DNA from: JBBRLG01 sp038231495
GTDB lineage: Bacteria > Planctomycetota > Planctomycetia > Gemmatales > Gemmataceae
NCBI GenBank assembly: GCA_038231495.1
Contig: JBBRLG010000082.1
Span: 1 to 16,986 of the forward strand
DNA length: 16,986 nt
Reading direction: 5' to 3'
Each line of letters opens with the position of its first letter. The first letter of the stretch is position 1. This document shows positions 1 to 7,541 of this stretch, in pieces. A program made the translations under genes and the position numbers. The notes beneath the pieces are model-generated. The model did not search any database, had not been told where the DNA came from, and saw nothing but the letters and a program-made list of their open reading frames with translations.

Positions 1-65
1 GCGCGACCGCGGTGCCGGCCCCTCCGCCGGGCGCGCGTAGGCAGATTCTAGTACTGGATTGGTAG
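1..65 (+). other. possible 3' end of an upstream gene
   Basis: All three forward frames are open from the window edge and close within the first 65 bases (stops near 38-40, 49-51 and 63-65). The longest tail, ending at 63-65, would read ATAVPAPPPGARRQILVLDW. Which frame, if any, is real cannot be decided from so little sequence, and no family is recognisable. Confidence 0.2.
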
Positions 66-388
66 ATTATTGAGCGGCGTTGGCGCGCCGCGGCGTCCGC
101 GGTGCGCTCCCAAGGTGAACTCCCAAGGGGGATAGGGCAGCCGCACCCCCTATTGCGCTGCGCTCCGTCCGGGATGGCGTCGCGGAAACTCCACCCGGCA
201 GCTTACGCAGCCGGTTCGCCAATTGCAGTTCCCACAGCCCGCCCTCCAATCCCACCGCCGTTGGCCTTGACGCGACGCAACTCCTTTTTATAATCCGCCG
301 CTCGCAAGGAGAGACGTTTCGCGCGCCCGGTCGGTTGGTCGCCGGCAACCGACGCCAAGCCTCGACTTGCCCCGGAGGGAGGCCCGTG
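66..388 (+). other. intergenic leader upstream of the lptD-like gene
   Basis: No gene is supported here; the overlapping open frames are shadows of GC-rich sequence. The stretch contains a short direct repeat (CTCCCAAGG at 107-115 and 120-128), a promoter at 267-294 and the ribosome binding site GGAGGGAGG at 374-382. If transcription starts near 301 the 5' leader is about 88 nt. Nothing else was recognised. Confidence 0.5.
267..294 (+). promoter_or_regulatory. sigma70-type promoter for the lptD-like gene
   Basis: TTGACG at 267-272 and a consensus TATAAT at 289-294 are separated by 16 bp, with an AT-rich CTTTTTA just upstream of the -10. The start of transcription would fall near 301. The 16-bp spacing is the same as in the promoter in front of the blaI-like gene in this window. 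Inferred from consensus only. Confidence 0.6.
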
Positions 389-3300
389 GTGAGAAACTGG
401 TTTGCACAATGGCTGGACCGGCCCCTGCTGGCCGCCGCCTTCCTCGCCGGCGGCGTTTGCACCTCTTGCGCCCTCGCGCAGGAGCGCGGCCCGTCGCCCG
501 GAGCAATCCCCCGCGCCCAGGCACCGCAGCCTGCCGAAACGCTGCGGCTTACGTTCGACGCCCCCGGCGATTCCAAGCCCGTCGTCGTCGATGCGGACGA
601 AATTGCCATTTGGGCGGAGGACGGCCGCCGCGTCGTCGTGCTGCGCGGCCGGGTGCTCATTCAACAAAACGTCATTCAGACGCGCTGTCAGCAGGCCGTG
701 GCCTGGATCGACGAGGACAACTTCAAGCGGACCGGCATCCAGCACCTGGAGTTGTATTGCGAGGGCGAGGTCGGCGTCGATAACAGTGCCGACTTGAAAC
801 GGGCCGACCGTGCCGTCCTCACCTTCAACACCCGCGGCGAATTGAAGCTGAACGCCCACGCGAAACCAATCGTGCAGCAGGCGCAGGCCAACGACCCGCT
901 CGTGCTGCGCGGCCGGTCGGAGCGCGCGCCCGAAACGCCCCGGCACGCCCCGACCTCGGCACCGAGACCGGCCGCCGCGCCGCCCTTGACGCCGCCGGCA
1001 CCGGTGAATCCGCCCGTCACGTCGCCGGCACCCTTTGTGCCGGGGGTGATTCAACAAACGGCGTTTCAGGAAAGCGCACCCGCGCGCACCGTCCAGGGGC
1101 CGCCGCCCGTGCCGCCCGACACGCCGGTGTTGCCCACCCTGCCCGCGCCGCGGGTCGGCGACGCCGTGCCCGGCGTCGCGCCCCTGGACGCGCCCTCCCG
1201 ACCCGCCGTCCACGCGCCGCTGGCCATCGACTCGCCGACGCGCCAGTTCAGCGTGCTGCCGCGTAACAGTCACGGCTACAGCATCGACGCCCCGCCGCCG
1301 CAGCCCGGCGACAACGGCTTGCAGACCATCATCGTCACCGGCGGCGTCATCCTGACCGTGCGCAACGCCGCCGGCACCGACATGCTCGACATCGAGGCCG
1401 ACCGCCTCGTCATCTGGACCCGCGGCGTCACGCCCCAACAACTCCTCAACCCCAACGCCCTCGGCGCCGAGCCGGACGGCCAGCGCCACCTGGAGTTCTA
1501 CCTTGCCGGCAACGTCGAATTGCGCCAGACGGTCGGCAAGGATTCGCACATCCTGCGTGCCGACGAAATCTACTACGACACCAACCGCAACGTCGCCATC
1601 GCCCTCAAGGCCCAACTCGAATTCAAGCCGCCCCTCGTCGCCGACCCCATCGTGGTCAAGGCCGAGGAACTGTACCAACACGCGCCGCAGCAGTACGAAG
1701 TGGTGCGCGCCGAGATTTTTTCGAGCAAGCTGCCCTCCGACCCCGGCCTGAAAGTCTTCGTCCGCCAGGCCACCATCGAGGACAAGGCCGTGCCCAAGTT
1801 CGGCACGTTCGGCCAGCGCGTCATCGACCGCACCACCGGCGAGCAGATGCAAACCCGGCAAACGATCTTCAAGGGGCAGGACGTTTATTTCGAGTTGGAA
1901 CACGTACCCTTTTTCTATCTCCCTTATCTGTCAGGCGACGCCCGCGACCCGCTCGGCCCGGTCGAGGACATCAACTTCGGCTACAACCGCATCTTCGGCT
2001 TTCAGTTCGGCACGTCGCTCAACCTGTACGACCTGTTCGGCATTCAGCCGTTCGAGAACACCAAGTGGCGCGGCCAGATCGACTACCTGACCGCTCGCGG
2101 CCCGGCCCTGGGCACCACCTTCGACTACAGCCCCAAGGAGGTGTTCGGCGTCCCGGCCAAGGTGGACGGCTCGTTCACGGCGTACGGCATCTACGACGAC
2201 GGCTTCGACGTGCTGGGCGGCGGCCGCACCTGGCCGCAGAACATCCCGGAGTTCCGCGGCCGCGTCAAGTGGCGCCAGGGCATTTACGAATTGCCCAACG
2301 GCTTCACCGTGCAGACGCAGCTCGCCTACCTGAGCGACCGCAACTTCCACGAACAGTACTTCTTCATGGAGTTCCTGACCGACATTAACCAGAGCACGTT
2401 CGTCTACGTCAAGCAGGTGCCGGAACACGCCAACTACGGCTACACCGGGTTGATCGAGCCGCGCCTGGGCCGCGAGTGGGTCACGCAGACTGAATCGTTG
2501 CCGCGCGTGGACGGCTACCTCATCGGCCAGTCGTTCTTTGACGTGCTGTCGTACAGCGCCCGCGGCAGCCTCGGCTACTACTCGCTGGACATCACCAACG
2601 ACACCACGGTCGGCGGCGAGCGCGTCATTAGCTCGACCGACCGGGCCGACCGCACGGGCCGCTTCGACCTGCTGCAAGAACTGAGTCTGCCATTCGGCGC
2701 CGGGCCGTTTCGGCTGGTGCCTTACGGCAAGCTGGACCTGACCGAGTACACGCAAGACCTGCAAAACCAGGAGGTCGGCCGCGTCTGGGGCGGCGGCGGC
2801 GTGCGCGGCAGCATTCCGTTCACCCGGCTCTTCCCCGACGTGCAGAGCGAGCTGTGGAACCTTAACGGCATCAACCACAAGCTCGTCCTGGGGGCCAATT
2901 ATCAGTACATGAAGTCGAACGAGCCGCACACGCGCTTCCCGCAGCTGGACCGGCTCAACGACGACGAGACCGACCAGGCGTTGCGCGACCTGATCCCGAA
3001 CCTGCCGCTCTACTATCCGGGGTTGGCTCGCTCGCCCGCGGCGGGCGTGTTCGACCCGCAGGGTTACGCGCTCCGGCGGCTCGTGGAAAGCAAAATCGAC
3101 ACGCTCGATTCCATCGAGGTGTTGCAGCTGGACCTGCGCCAGCGGTTGCAGACCAAGCGTGGCTACCCCGGCTCGGAACACATCGTGGACTGGATGACGC
3201 TGGACCTGTCGGGTTCGTTCTTCCCCAACGCCAGCCGGGATGACGTCAACCGGCGGTGGGCGTTCCTGGAGTACGATTACGTCTGGAACCTCGGCGACCG

Positions 3301-3736
3301 CACCACGCTGACCAGCACCGGCTGGGTCGATCCGTACCCCAACAGCGCCCGCGTGTTCACCATCGGCGCGTACCTGAACCGGACGGACCGCACGAACTTC
3401 TTCCTCGGCTACCGCTACATCGACGGCTACAAGGACGTCGATCCGATCAACAGCCGGGCGCTGACCGCCGCCTTGACCTACATTTTCAGTCCGAAATACG
3501 CGATGTCGGTGAGTGCCACCTACGACTTCGGCTCGTCGCTGGCGGAGTCGAACTCGCTGGTGTTCACGCGCATGGGCAGCGACCTGCAAATCAGCGTCGG
3601 CATCACGTACAACGCGCTGCAGAGCACCGTCGGCGGCATCATCGAGATCGTGCCGAACCTGGTGCCGGCAAACCGTCGCGTCGGCCCGATCACGGCGGTC
3701 GGCGGCAGCCCGAACAGCCTCGGCGTCCGCAATTGA
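389..3736 (+). CDS. lptD: LptD/OstA-like outer-membrane assembly protein
   Basis: A 1115-aa protein resembling LptD, the beta-barrel that inserts lipopolysaccharide into the outer membrane. I chose the GTG at 389 (the adjacent GTG at 386 is possible) because GGAGGGAGG lies 6 bases upstream and the protein then starts with a good signal peptide (RNWFAQW, a hydrophobic LLAAAFLAGGV stretch, then A-x-A before QERG). In order: an OstA-like beta domain at about residues 51-175, a proline-rich linker at about 175-280, a second OstA-like domain at about 310-450, then a predicted beta-barrel from about 455 to the end, rich in alternating aromatic and polar strands. The segment VPFFYLPYLSGD at the start of the barrel matches the typical LptD linker-to-barrel motif. 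It is longer than E. coli LptD (about 784 aa), and its C-terminus is a polar tail ending in Asn instead of the usual terminal aromatic residue. A planctomycete LptD homologue is the best reading; the cargo is unproven. Confidence 0.82.
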   Translation: MRNWFAQWLDRPLLAAAFLAGGVCTSCALAQERGPSPGAIPRAQAPQPAETLRLTFDAPGDSKPVVVDADEIAIWAEDGRRVVVLRGRVLIQQNVIQTRCQQAVAWIDEDNFKRTGIQHLELYCEGEVGVDNSADLKRADRAVLTFNTRGELKLNAHAKPIVQQAQANDPLVLRGRSERAPETPRHAPTSAPRPAAAPPLTPPAPVNPPVTSPAPFVPGVIQQTAFQESAPARTVQGPPPVPPDTPVLPTLPAPRVGDAVPGVAPLDAPSRPAVHAPLAIDSPTRQFSVLPRNSHGYSIDAPPPQPGDNGLQTIIVTGGVILTVRNAAGTDMLDIEADRLVIWTRGVTPQQLLNPNALGAEPDGQRHLEFYLAGNVELRQTVGKDSHILRADEIYYDTNRNVAIALKAQLEFKPPLVADPIVVKAEELYQHAPQQYEVVRAEIFSSKLPSDPGLKVFVRQATIEDKAVPKFGTFGQRVIDRTTGEQMQTRQTIFKGQDVYFELEHVPFFYLPYLSGDARDPLGPVEDINFGYNRIFGFQFGTSLNLYDLFGIQPFENTKWRGQIDYLTARGPALGTTFDYSPKEVFGVPAKVDGSFTAYGIYDDGFDVLGGGRTWPQNIPEFRGRVKWRQGIYELPNGFTVQTQLAYLSDRNFHEQYFFMEFLTDINQSTFVYVKQVPEHANYGYTGLIEPRLGREWVTQTESLPRVDGYLIGQSFFDVLSYSARGSLGYYSLDITNDTTVGGERVISSTDRADRTGRFDLLQELSLPFGAGPFRLVPYGKLDLTEYTQDLQNQEVGRVWGGGGVRGSIPFTRLFPDVQSELWNLNGINHKLVLGANYQYMKSNEPHTRFPQLDRLNDDETDQALRDLIPNLPLYYPGLARSPAAGVFDPQGYALRRLVESKIDTLDSIEVLQLDLRQRLQTKRGYPGSEHIVDWMTLDLSGSFFPNASRDDVNRRWAFLEYDYVWNLGDRTTLTSTGWVDPYPNSARVFTIGAYLNRTDRTNFFLGYRYIDGYKDVDPINSRALTAALTYIFSPKYAMSVSATYDFGSSLAESNSLVFTRMGSDLQISVGITYNALQSTVGGIIEIVPNLVPANRRVGPITAVGGSPNSLGVRN

Positions 3737-3785
3737 TTGGCCGCTTGCGGCGTTGCGAACCGTCCCCTGATTCAGGGAGTCCCCC

Positions 3786-4247
3786 TTGGTACTCACGGAA
3801 CCCAACCGCTTGTCCCAACCCGAACCGACTCCCCTGGAGCCGACGCCCGCCCCGCGCAAACGGCGGTCGTGGCGGCACAAGTTCCGCGCCGCCTGCCGCG
3901 GCCTCAAGCTCGGCGTCCGCGGTCATTCGAGCTTCTGCGTTCACTTCTTTTGTGCGGCCCTCGTGCTGTTGACCGCCCTCGTCCTGGGTTGCGAGCCGCT
4001 GGAGTGGTGCGTCCTCATCGGTTGCGTCGGCCTGGTACTCACCGCCGAACTGTTCAACAGCGCGATCGAAACGCTGTTCCGCGGCCTGCCCACCGCGACG
4101 AAGGAACGGACCTGGCAAGCCCTCGACATCGCGGCGGGTGCGGTGCTGCTGGCGAGCCTGACGGCGAGCGTCGTCGGCTTGTTGGTCTTTGTGCCGAAGT
4201 TCCTGCCGCGGCTGGAACAACTGGCCGAATGGTGCGGCATCTCTTAA
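3786..4247 (+). CDS. dgkA: DgkA-family membrane lipid kinase (diacylglycerol/undecaprenol kinase)
   Basis: A 153-aa membrane protein of the prokaryotic diacylglycerol kinase family, which phosphorylates diacylglycerol or undecaprenol at the inner membrane. It begins with TTG at 3786; AGGGAG at 3774-3779 is well placed and no better start exists. The first 35 residues are a Pro-rich, then basic, cytoplasmic tail. Three hydrophobic segments follow at about 50-68, 74-90 and 114-136. The family signature is clear: AELFNSAIE at 87-95 supplies E88, N91 and E95, equivalent to E. coli E69, N72 and E76, and D114 in ALDIAAGAVLL matches D95. Two usual positions differ: Leu113 lies where E. coli has Lys94, and His47 lies near the position of Glu28. 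The gene begins 49 bp after the lptD-like gene and is probably cotranscribed with it, fitting an envelope-lipid role. The substrate cannot be told from sequence. Confidence 0.8.
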   Translation: MVLTEPNRLSQPEPTPLEPTPAPRKRRSWRHKFRAACRGLKLGVRGHSSFCVHFFCAALVLLTALVLGCEPLEWCVLIGCVGLVLTAELFNSAIETLFRGLPTATKERTWQALDIAAGAVLLASLTASVVGLLVFVPKFLPRLEQLAEWCGIS

Positions 4248-4303
4248 ACCAATCCCCGGCGCATTCGACCGATCCCTCTTCCACGAGGTGGCCGCGTTTG
4301 CCG

Positions 4304-4319
4304 GCCCGCGCCGGCGGGC
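4304..4319. repeat. short GC hairpin before the M20 peptidase gene
   Basis: GCCCGC at 4304-4309 and GCGGGC at 4314-4319 form a perfect 6-bp stem with a 4-base loop, 15 bases ahead of the next start codon. No T-run follows, so a classical terminator is unlikely. It may be chance in GC-rich DNA or may affect translation initiation. Confidence 0.25.
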
Positions 4320-4334
4320 GGGCCAAACACCACC

Positions 4335-5750
4335 ATGCCGCTCGACCACCAACCCGTTCTCGACTGGTTGACCAAAAACCATCCCCAACTGGTGCAAGAC
4401 CTGGGCAAGCTCGTCGCCATTCAGAGCGTCAGCAACGACGGCGAACACCAGAAGGAAATCGACCAGACCGCGGCGCTGACCTGCGAGCAGATGTGTGCCG
4501 CCGGTTTGAACAACGTCGCCGTCCTCAAGACCGCGAAGTCCAACCCCTACGCCTACGGCGAATGGCTCGGCGCGCCCGGCAAGCCGACCGTGTTCCTGTA
4601 CGCCCACCACGACGTGCAGCCGGTCAACGACGTGAGCGACACGAAATGGGCGTCGGACCCGTGGCAGCTGACGGCCCGCGACGGCCGGCTGTTCGGCCGC
4701 GGCTCCGCCGACGATAAGGGTGCCATCACCGCGCAGCTCGGCGCCCTCGCCGCCTACCTCAAGACGCACGGCAGTCTGCCGGTAAACGTCAAGATGCTGG
4801 TCGAGGGCGAGGAGGAGATCGGTTCGGAGAACCTGCTGGGCTTCTTCCAGGAGCACAAGGAGCGCATCCAGTCCGACGCGATCGTGGTCAACGACACGGA
4901 GAACGTCGAGGTCGGTTTGCCGTGCATCACGAACTCGCTGCGCGGCATCGTGGCGTTGCAGATCGAAGTGCGCAGCGCCGAAATGCCGGTCCACAGCGGC
5001 ATGGCCGGCGGCGCGCTGGCCGATGCCGCGATCGCGCTGAACGTGATCCTGTCGCGGCTGTATTGGAAGAACGGGCCGCTGCCAATACCGCACTTCTACG
5101 ACCGTGTAACTCCAATGACGCCGGCGGAGAAGAAGGCACTGACGGCGCTGCCCGGCGACGAGGCCCGCTGGCGGAAGGAAATGGGCGTGCTGCCCGGCGT
5201 GCAGTTCGCCAACGAGGCCAAGGTCCACCTCTACGAACAGACCTGGCGCAAGCCCGCGATAACGGTAATCGCGCAGGAGGCAAGTTCGATCAAGGGCGCG
5301 TCCAACCAGGTGTTGCCGAAGGCGACCGCGCTGGTGAGTTGCCGGATCGTACCGGACCAGGATCCCGACGAGGTGTACGCCCAATTGAAGGCGTTCCTGA
5401 CGGCCGACCCGCCGTGGGGCGTGCAGGTGACGGTCAAGCCGCAAGGTGCGGTGAAGTGGTGGCGGACGGACCCGACCGGCCCGGCGTTCGACGCGGCGAT
5501 GAAGGCGATGAAAAGCGGCTTCGGCCGCGACGCGGTGCCGATCGGCTGCGGCGGCTCGATCGGCTTCGTCGGTCCCCTGGCGGAACTGCTCGGCGGCGCA
5601 CCGGCCCTGCTGTTGGGCATCGAAGACCCGATGAGCAACGCCCACGCGCCTAACGAGAGTCTGCACGAAGGCGACTGGAAGAAGTTGATGCGGTCGTTGA
5701 CGTACCTGTTCGCCAACCTCGGCGACCTGCCGGGCGGCAGAGTTAAATGA
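4335..5750 (+). CDS. M20 family metallopeptidase (dipeptidase-like)
   Basis: A 471-aa enzyme of the M20 zinc peptidase family (carnosinase/PepV/DapE-like), predicted to hydrolyse dipeptides or N-acyl amino acids in the cytoplasm; no signal peptide is visible. The two-metal site is complete by alignment to human CN2. His91 and catalytic Asp93 lie in YAHHDVQPV, bridging Asp126 in GRGSADDKG, base Glu160 and ligand Glu161 in EGEEEIGS, Asp187 in VVNDTE, and a last ligand His437 in SNAHAPNE. The dimerisation (lid) domain is about residues 205-375, with PVHSGMAGG where the family's usual substrate-contacting His loop is expected. Length is normal for the family. The start is ATG at 4335, without a strong Shine-Dalgarno. 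It lies 87 bp after the dgkA-like gene, so membership of that operon is uncertain. The exact substrate is unknown. Confidence 0.92.
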   Translation: MPLDHQPVLDWLTKNHPQLVQDLGKLVAIQSVSNDGEHQKEIDQTAALTCEQMCAAGLNNVAVLKTAKSNPYAYGEWLGAPGKPTVFLYAHHDVQPVNDVSDTKWASDPWQLTARDGRLFGRGSADDKGAITAQLGALAAYLKTHGSLPVNVKMLVEGEEEIGSENLLGFFQEHKERIQSDAIVVNDTENVEVGLPCITNSLRGIVALQIEVRSAEMPVHSGMAGGALADAAIALNVILSRLYWKNGPLPIPHFYDRVTPMTPAEKKALTALPGDEARWRKEMGVLPGVQFANEAKVHLYEQTWRKPAITVIAQEASSIKGASNQVLPKATALVSCRIVPDQDPDEVYAQLKAFLTADPPWGVQVTVKPQGAVKWWRTDPTGPAFDAAMKAMKSGFGRDAVPIGCGGSIGFVGPLAELLGGAPALLLGIEDPMSNAHAPNESLHEGDWKKLMRSLTYLFANLGDLPGGRVK

Positions 5751-5790
5751 ACCACGGAAGATACGGAAAACGCGGAAAAAAGACGGAAGG
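5751..5790 (+). repeat. ACGGAA-type intergenic repeat, copy 1
   Basis: An array of four (A/G)CGGAA units spaced by 8-12 bases directly follows the stop codon of the M20 gene. A second copy at 7391-7421 is nearly identical but lacks one 9-base unit. The last unit (GGAAGG at 5785-5790) sits at Shine-Dalgarno distance from the next gene. Arrays of this type are, to my knowledge, scattered between genes in planctomycete and verrucomicrobial genomes; their function is not established. Confidence 0.75.
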
Positions 5791-5798
5791 CAAACCAA

Positions 5799-7385
5799 GT
5801 GAACCAACCGGGCCCGACCCCGCGACCCTACGTTTCGAGGCTCATTGCCAGCGACCGGCTGCGCACAGCGGTCAACGGGTCGCTGGGCCTGAATCTTTGG
5901 CTGCTTCTTTTCGCCGGTTTGTGTCAGGTCGTGCCCGTCGTCCCCAAAGCGACGTGGCACGCCGGCAAGGCGCCGCATCTCCACGCGTTTTTGGCCGACG
6001 GCAAAACGCTCGTCACCAGTGGAAATTCCGATTTTCCCCACCAAGGCCCCATTGACCTGTGGGACGTGGCGACGGGCCAACGGCGCTTATCCGTCGCCGG
6101 CGATTGGGTGGCGGTTCGGGAAGTCAAAGTCTCCCCCGACGACAAGGTATTTACCACCCTTGATCGGAACGACCATTTGGCGATGTGGGAAACGGCGACA
6201 GGGCAGAAAGTCGAGCCATTCGCGGAGTTTCAAAAAGAATTAGGCTGGACGGATTGCCGCGACAAGCAGTTTTCACCGGACGGCCGTTTTCTGATTCTCG
6301 AGCAGCGACGTGCGACTCGCGAAGGCCCCTATTTTCTCTTCTTCTGGGAGGTGGAAACGCAGGCGTTGCGGGCACGCATCGAAGGTTACCTTGCGGACCT
6401 GATGATCGACAAGGACGGCAAACAAATGGCCATTTTTCACCGCGCGGAGCCGAGCCACTTCCGAGTCGAACGCTGGCGACTGGATGCCAGGTTTCCGGAT
6501 ACCGGTCCGTTCCAAGTGCATGACGTTTCCGCCCATAAAGTCGCGATCTCGCCGAAGCTGGACACGTTCGCCACTGCTCACAAAAACGCAGGTCCGGACA
6601 ATGGCGACATTCAACTCTGGGATCTGGCAACGGGCAAGGAAAAGGCCAAGATCGTATACTTCAACCCGGACCCGCCCAATAACCAGCTTCGCTTCAGCCC
6701 GAATGGCAGGTTCTTGACCGTTGATAATCCCCACCGCTTTAATCAAATCTATTGGCAGCGGGAACCACCCGGCCCCCCGCCGCTGTGGGACACGGAAGCC
6801 GGGCTGAAAGAAGTCGGCGGCGGTCTCGACGCACTTCACATTTCCGCGGACGACCGTCGGCTTCTCGCCAAATCGAAGACCGGGGAAGTGGAACTTTATG
6901 ACACCGCGACGTTCCGGAAACTTGGCAATATCTCCGTGCCGGGTGAGGGGACGATCTCAATTGCTATGGGCCAGACGTTTTCGCCCTCGGCCTGGGATTT
7001 GTACCAGTTCACTCCCGACAGCAAAGCGGTGCTCGTGACGGGCATGATCTCTTTTGGACATGACAACGCGATAACCGACTTTCTCGGCCAATACATCCCC
7101 GCATTCAGGCCCACGTTTCCCCGCGTGGTCCGGTTATGGGACGTTGAGACGGGCCAGCAAATCGCCGCCTTTACGGACTGTTGGCACGCGCTTTACGCGC
7201 CGGACGGCAAGACCGTGGCGACGGCCCACGAGGACGGCACCATTCGCATTTGGGACGTGCCGCCGCGCAAGCCGGTCCTCGCGCTCTTTGGCGTTTCGCT
7301 CGTGCTCTGGCTGGCTCCCCTCGTTGGCGTTCAACTCTTGGGCAGGCTGCTGCGACGATTCCGACGCCGCCGTGCAGCGCAATGA
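5799..7385 (+). CDS. membrane-anchored WD40-repeat protein
   Basis: A 528-aa WD40 beta-propeller protein with hydrophobic helices at both ends. It starts with GTG at 5799, 8 bases after GGAAGG. Residues 1-26 are polar and basic, 27-48 form the first membrane segment, and the propeller fills about 55-490. WD-type repeat ends are visible as DLWDVATGQ, MWETATGQK, FFWEVETQ, QLWDLATGK, LWDTEAG, ELYDTATF, RLWDVETGQ and RIWDVPPRK, so seven or eight blades are likely. A second membrane segment at about 492-515 is followed by a strongly basic end (LLRRFRRRRAAQ). Both termini are therefore predicted to be cytoplasmic and the propeller extracytoplasmic. No catalytic motif is seen. WD40 propellers usually act as interaction platforms; the partner here is unknown. 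ACGGAA-type repeats lie on both sides, so it is probably transcribed independently of the M20 gene. Confidence 0.85.
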   Translation: MNQPGPTPRPYVSRLIASDRLRTAVNGSLGLNLWLLLFAGLCQVVPVVPKATWHAGKAPHLHAFLADGKTLVTSGNSDFPHQGPIDLWDVATGQRRLSVAGDWVAVREVKVSPDDKVFTTLDRNDHLAMWETATGQKVEPFAEFQKELGWTDCRDKQFSPDGRFLILEQRRATREGPYFLFFWEVETQALRARIEGYLADLMIDKDGKQMAIFHRAEPSHFRVERWRLDARFPDTGPFQVHDVSAHKVAISPKLDTFATAHKNAGPDNGDIQLWDLATGKEKAKIVYFNPDPPNNQLRFSPNGRFLTVDNPHRFNQIYWQREPPGPPPLWDTEAGLKEVGGGLDALHISADDRRLLAKSKTGEVELYDTATFRKLGNISVPGEGTISIAMGQTFSPSAWDLYQFTPDSKAVLVTGMISFGHDNAITDFLGQYIPAFRPTFPRVVRLWDVETGQQIAAFTDCWHALYAPDGKTVATAHEDGTIRIWDVPPRKPVLALFGVSLVLWLAPLVGVQLLGRLLRRFRRRRAAQ

Positions 7386-7390
7386 AAGGA

Positions 7391-7421
7391 ACCACGGAAC
7401 ACACGGAAAAAAGACGGAAGG
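7391..7421 (+). repeat. ACGGAA-type intergenic repeat, copy 2
   Basis: This copy follows the WD40 stop codon by 5 bases and matches the copy at 5751-5790, including the shared tail AAAAAAGACGGAAGG, but lacks one 9-base unit. The two copies bracket the WD40 gene in direct orientation. Confidence 0.75.
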
Positions 7422-7445
7422 AAGAAGAGCCGCTAACCTTTTTAG

Positions 7446-7462
7446 GCGAGCCGGGAGCGTAA
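7446..7462. repeat. left fragment of a hairpin repeat split by the insertion sequence
   Basis: GCGAGCCGGGAGCGTAA matches the outer left arm of the hairpin repeat at the end of the window (16930-16946). Its own downstream half is found beyond the insertion sequence at 8708-8755. The last four bases, GTAA, are the target duplication. Confidence 0.75.
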
Positions 7463-7475
7463 CAGTACTTTCAAC
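7463..7475 (+). repeat. left terminal inverted repeat of the IS
   Basis: CAGTACTTTCAAC is the exact reverse complement of 8695-8707 and is directly preceded by GTAA. Confidence 0.93.
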
Positions 7476-7502
7476 CTTGCAAAAACGACGCAAGGCAGGT
7501 GC

Positions 7503-7530
7503 AATTCAAGTGTTACGCCTAGCTTGAATT
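7503..7530 (+). promoter_or_regulatory. leader hairpin abutting the transposase ribosome binding site
   Basis: AATTCAAG at 7503-7510 and CTTGAATT at 7523-7530 form a perfect 8-bp stem with a 12-base loop, ending exactly where the Shine-Dalgarno AGGAG (7531-7535) begins. A smaller hairpin (CCTTGC/GCAAGG, 7475-7480 and 7490-7495) lies upstream. In other insertion sequences such leader structures dampen transposase translation from read-through transcripts; that role here is inference. Confidence 0.5.
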
Positions 7531-7541
7531 AGGAGTTGCCA

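Noticed and set aside
203..1903. Long minus-strand open frame (566 codons) opposite the lptD-like gene
   Set aside because: It is an antisense shadow of GC-rich coding sequence, low in complexity and without family motifs, while the plus strand shows clear LptD features.
1931..3907. Minus-strand open frame of 658 codons
   Set aside because: It lies opposite the barrel of the lptD-like gene and shows an antisense-type composition rich in Arg, Val and Ala; no domain is recognisable.
3690..6080. Minus-strand open frame of 796 codons
   Set aside because: It spans the antisense of three well-supported genes and of the ACGGAA-type repeat; no motif supports it.
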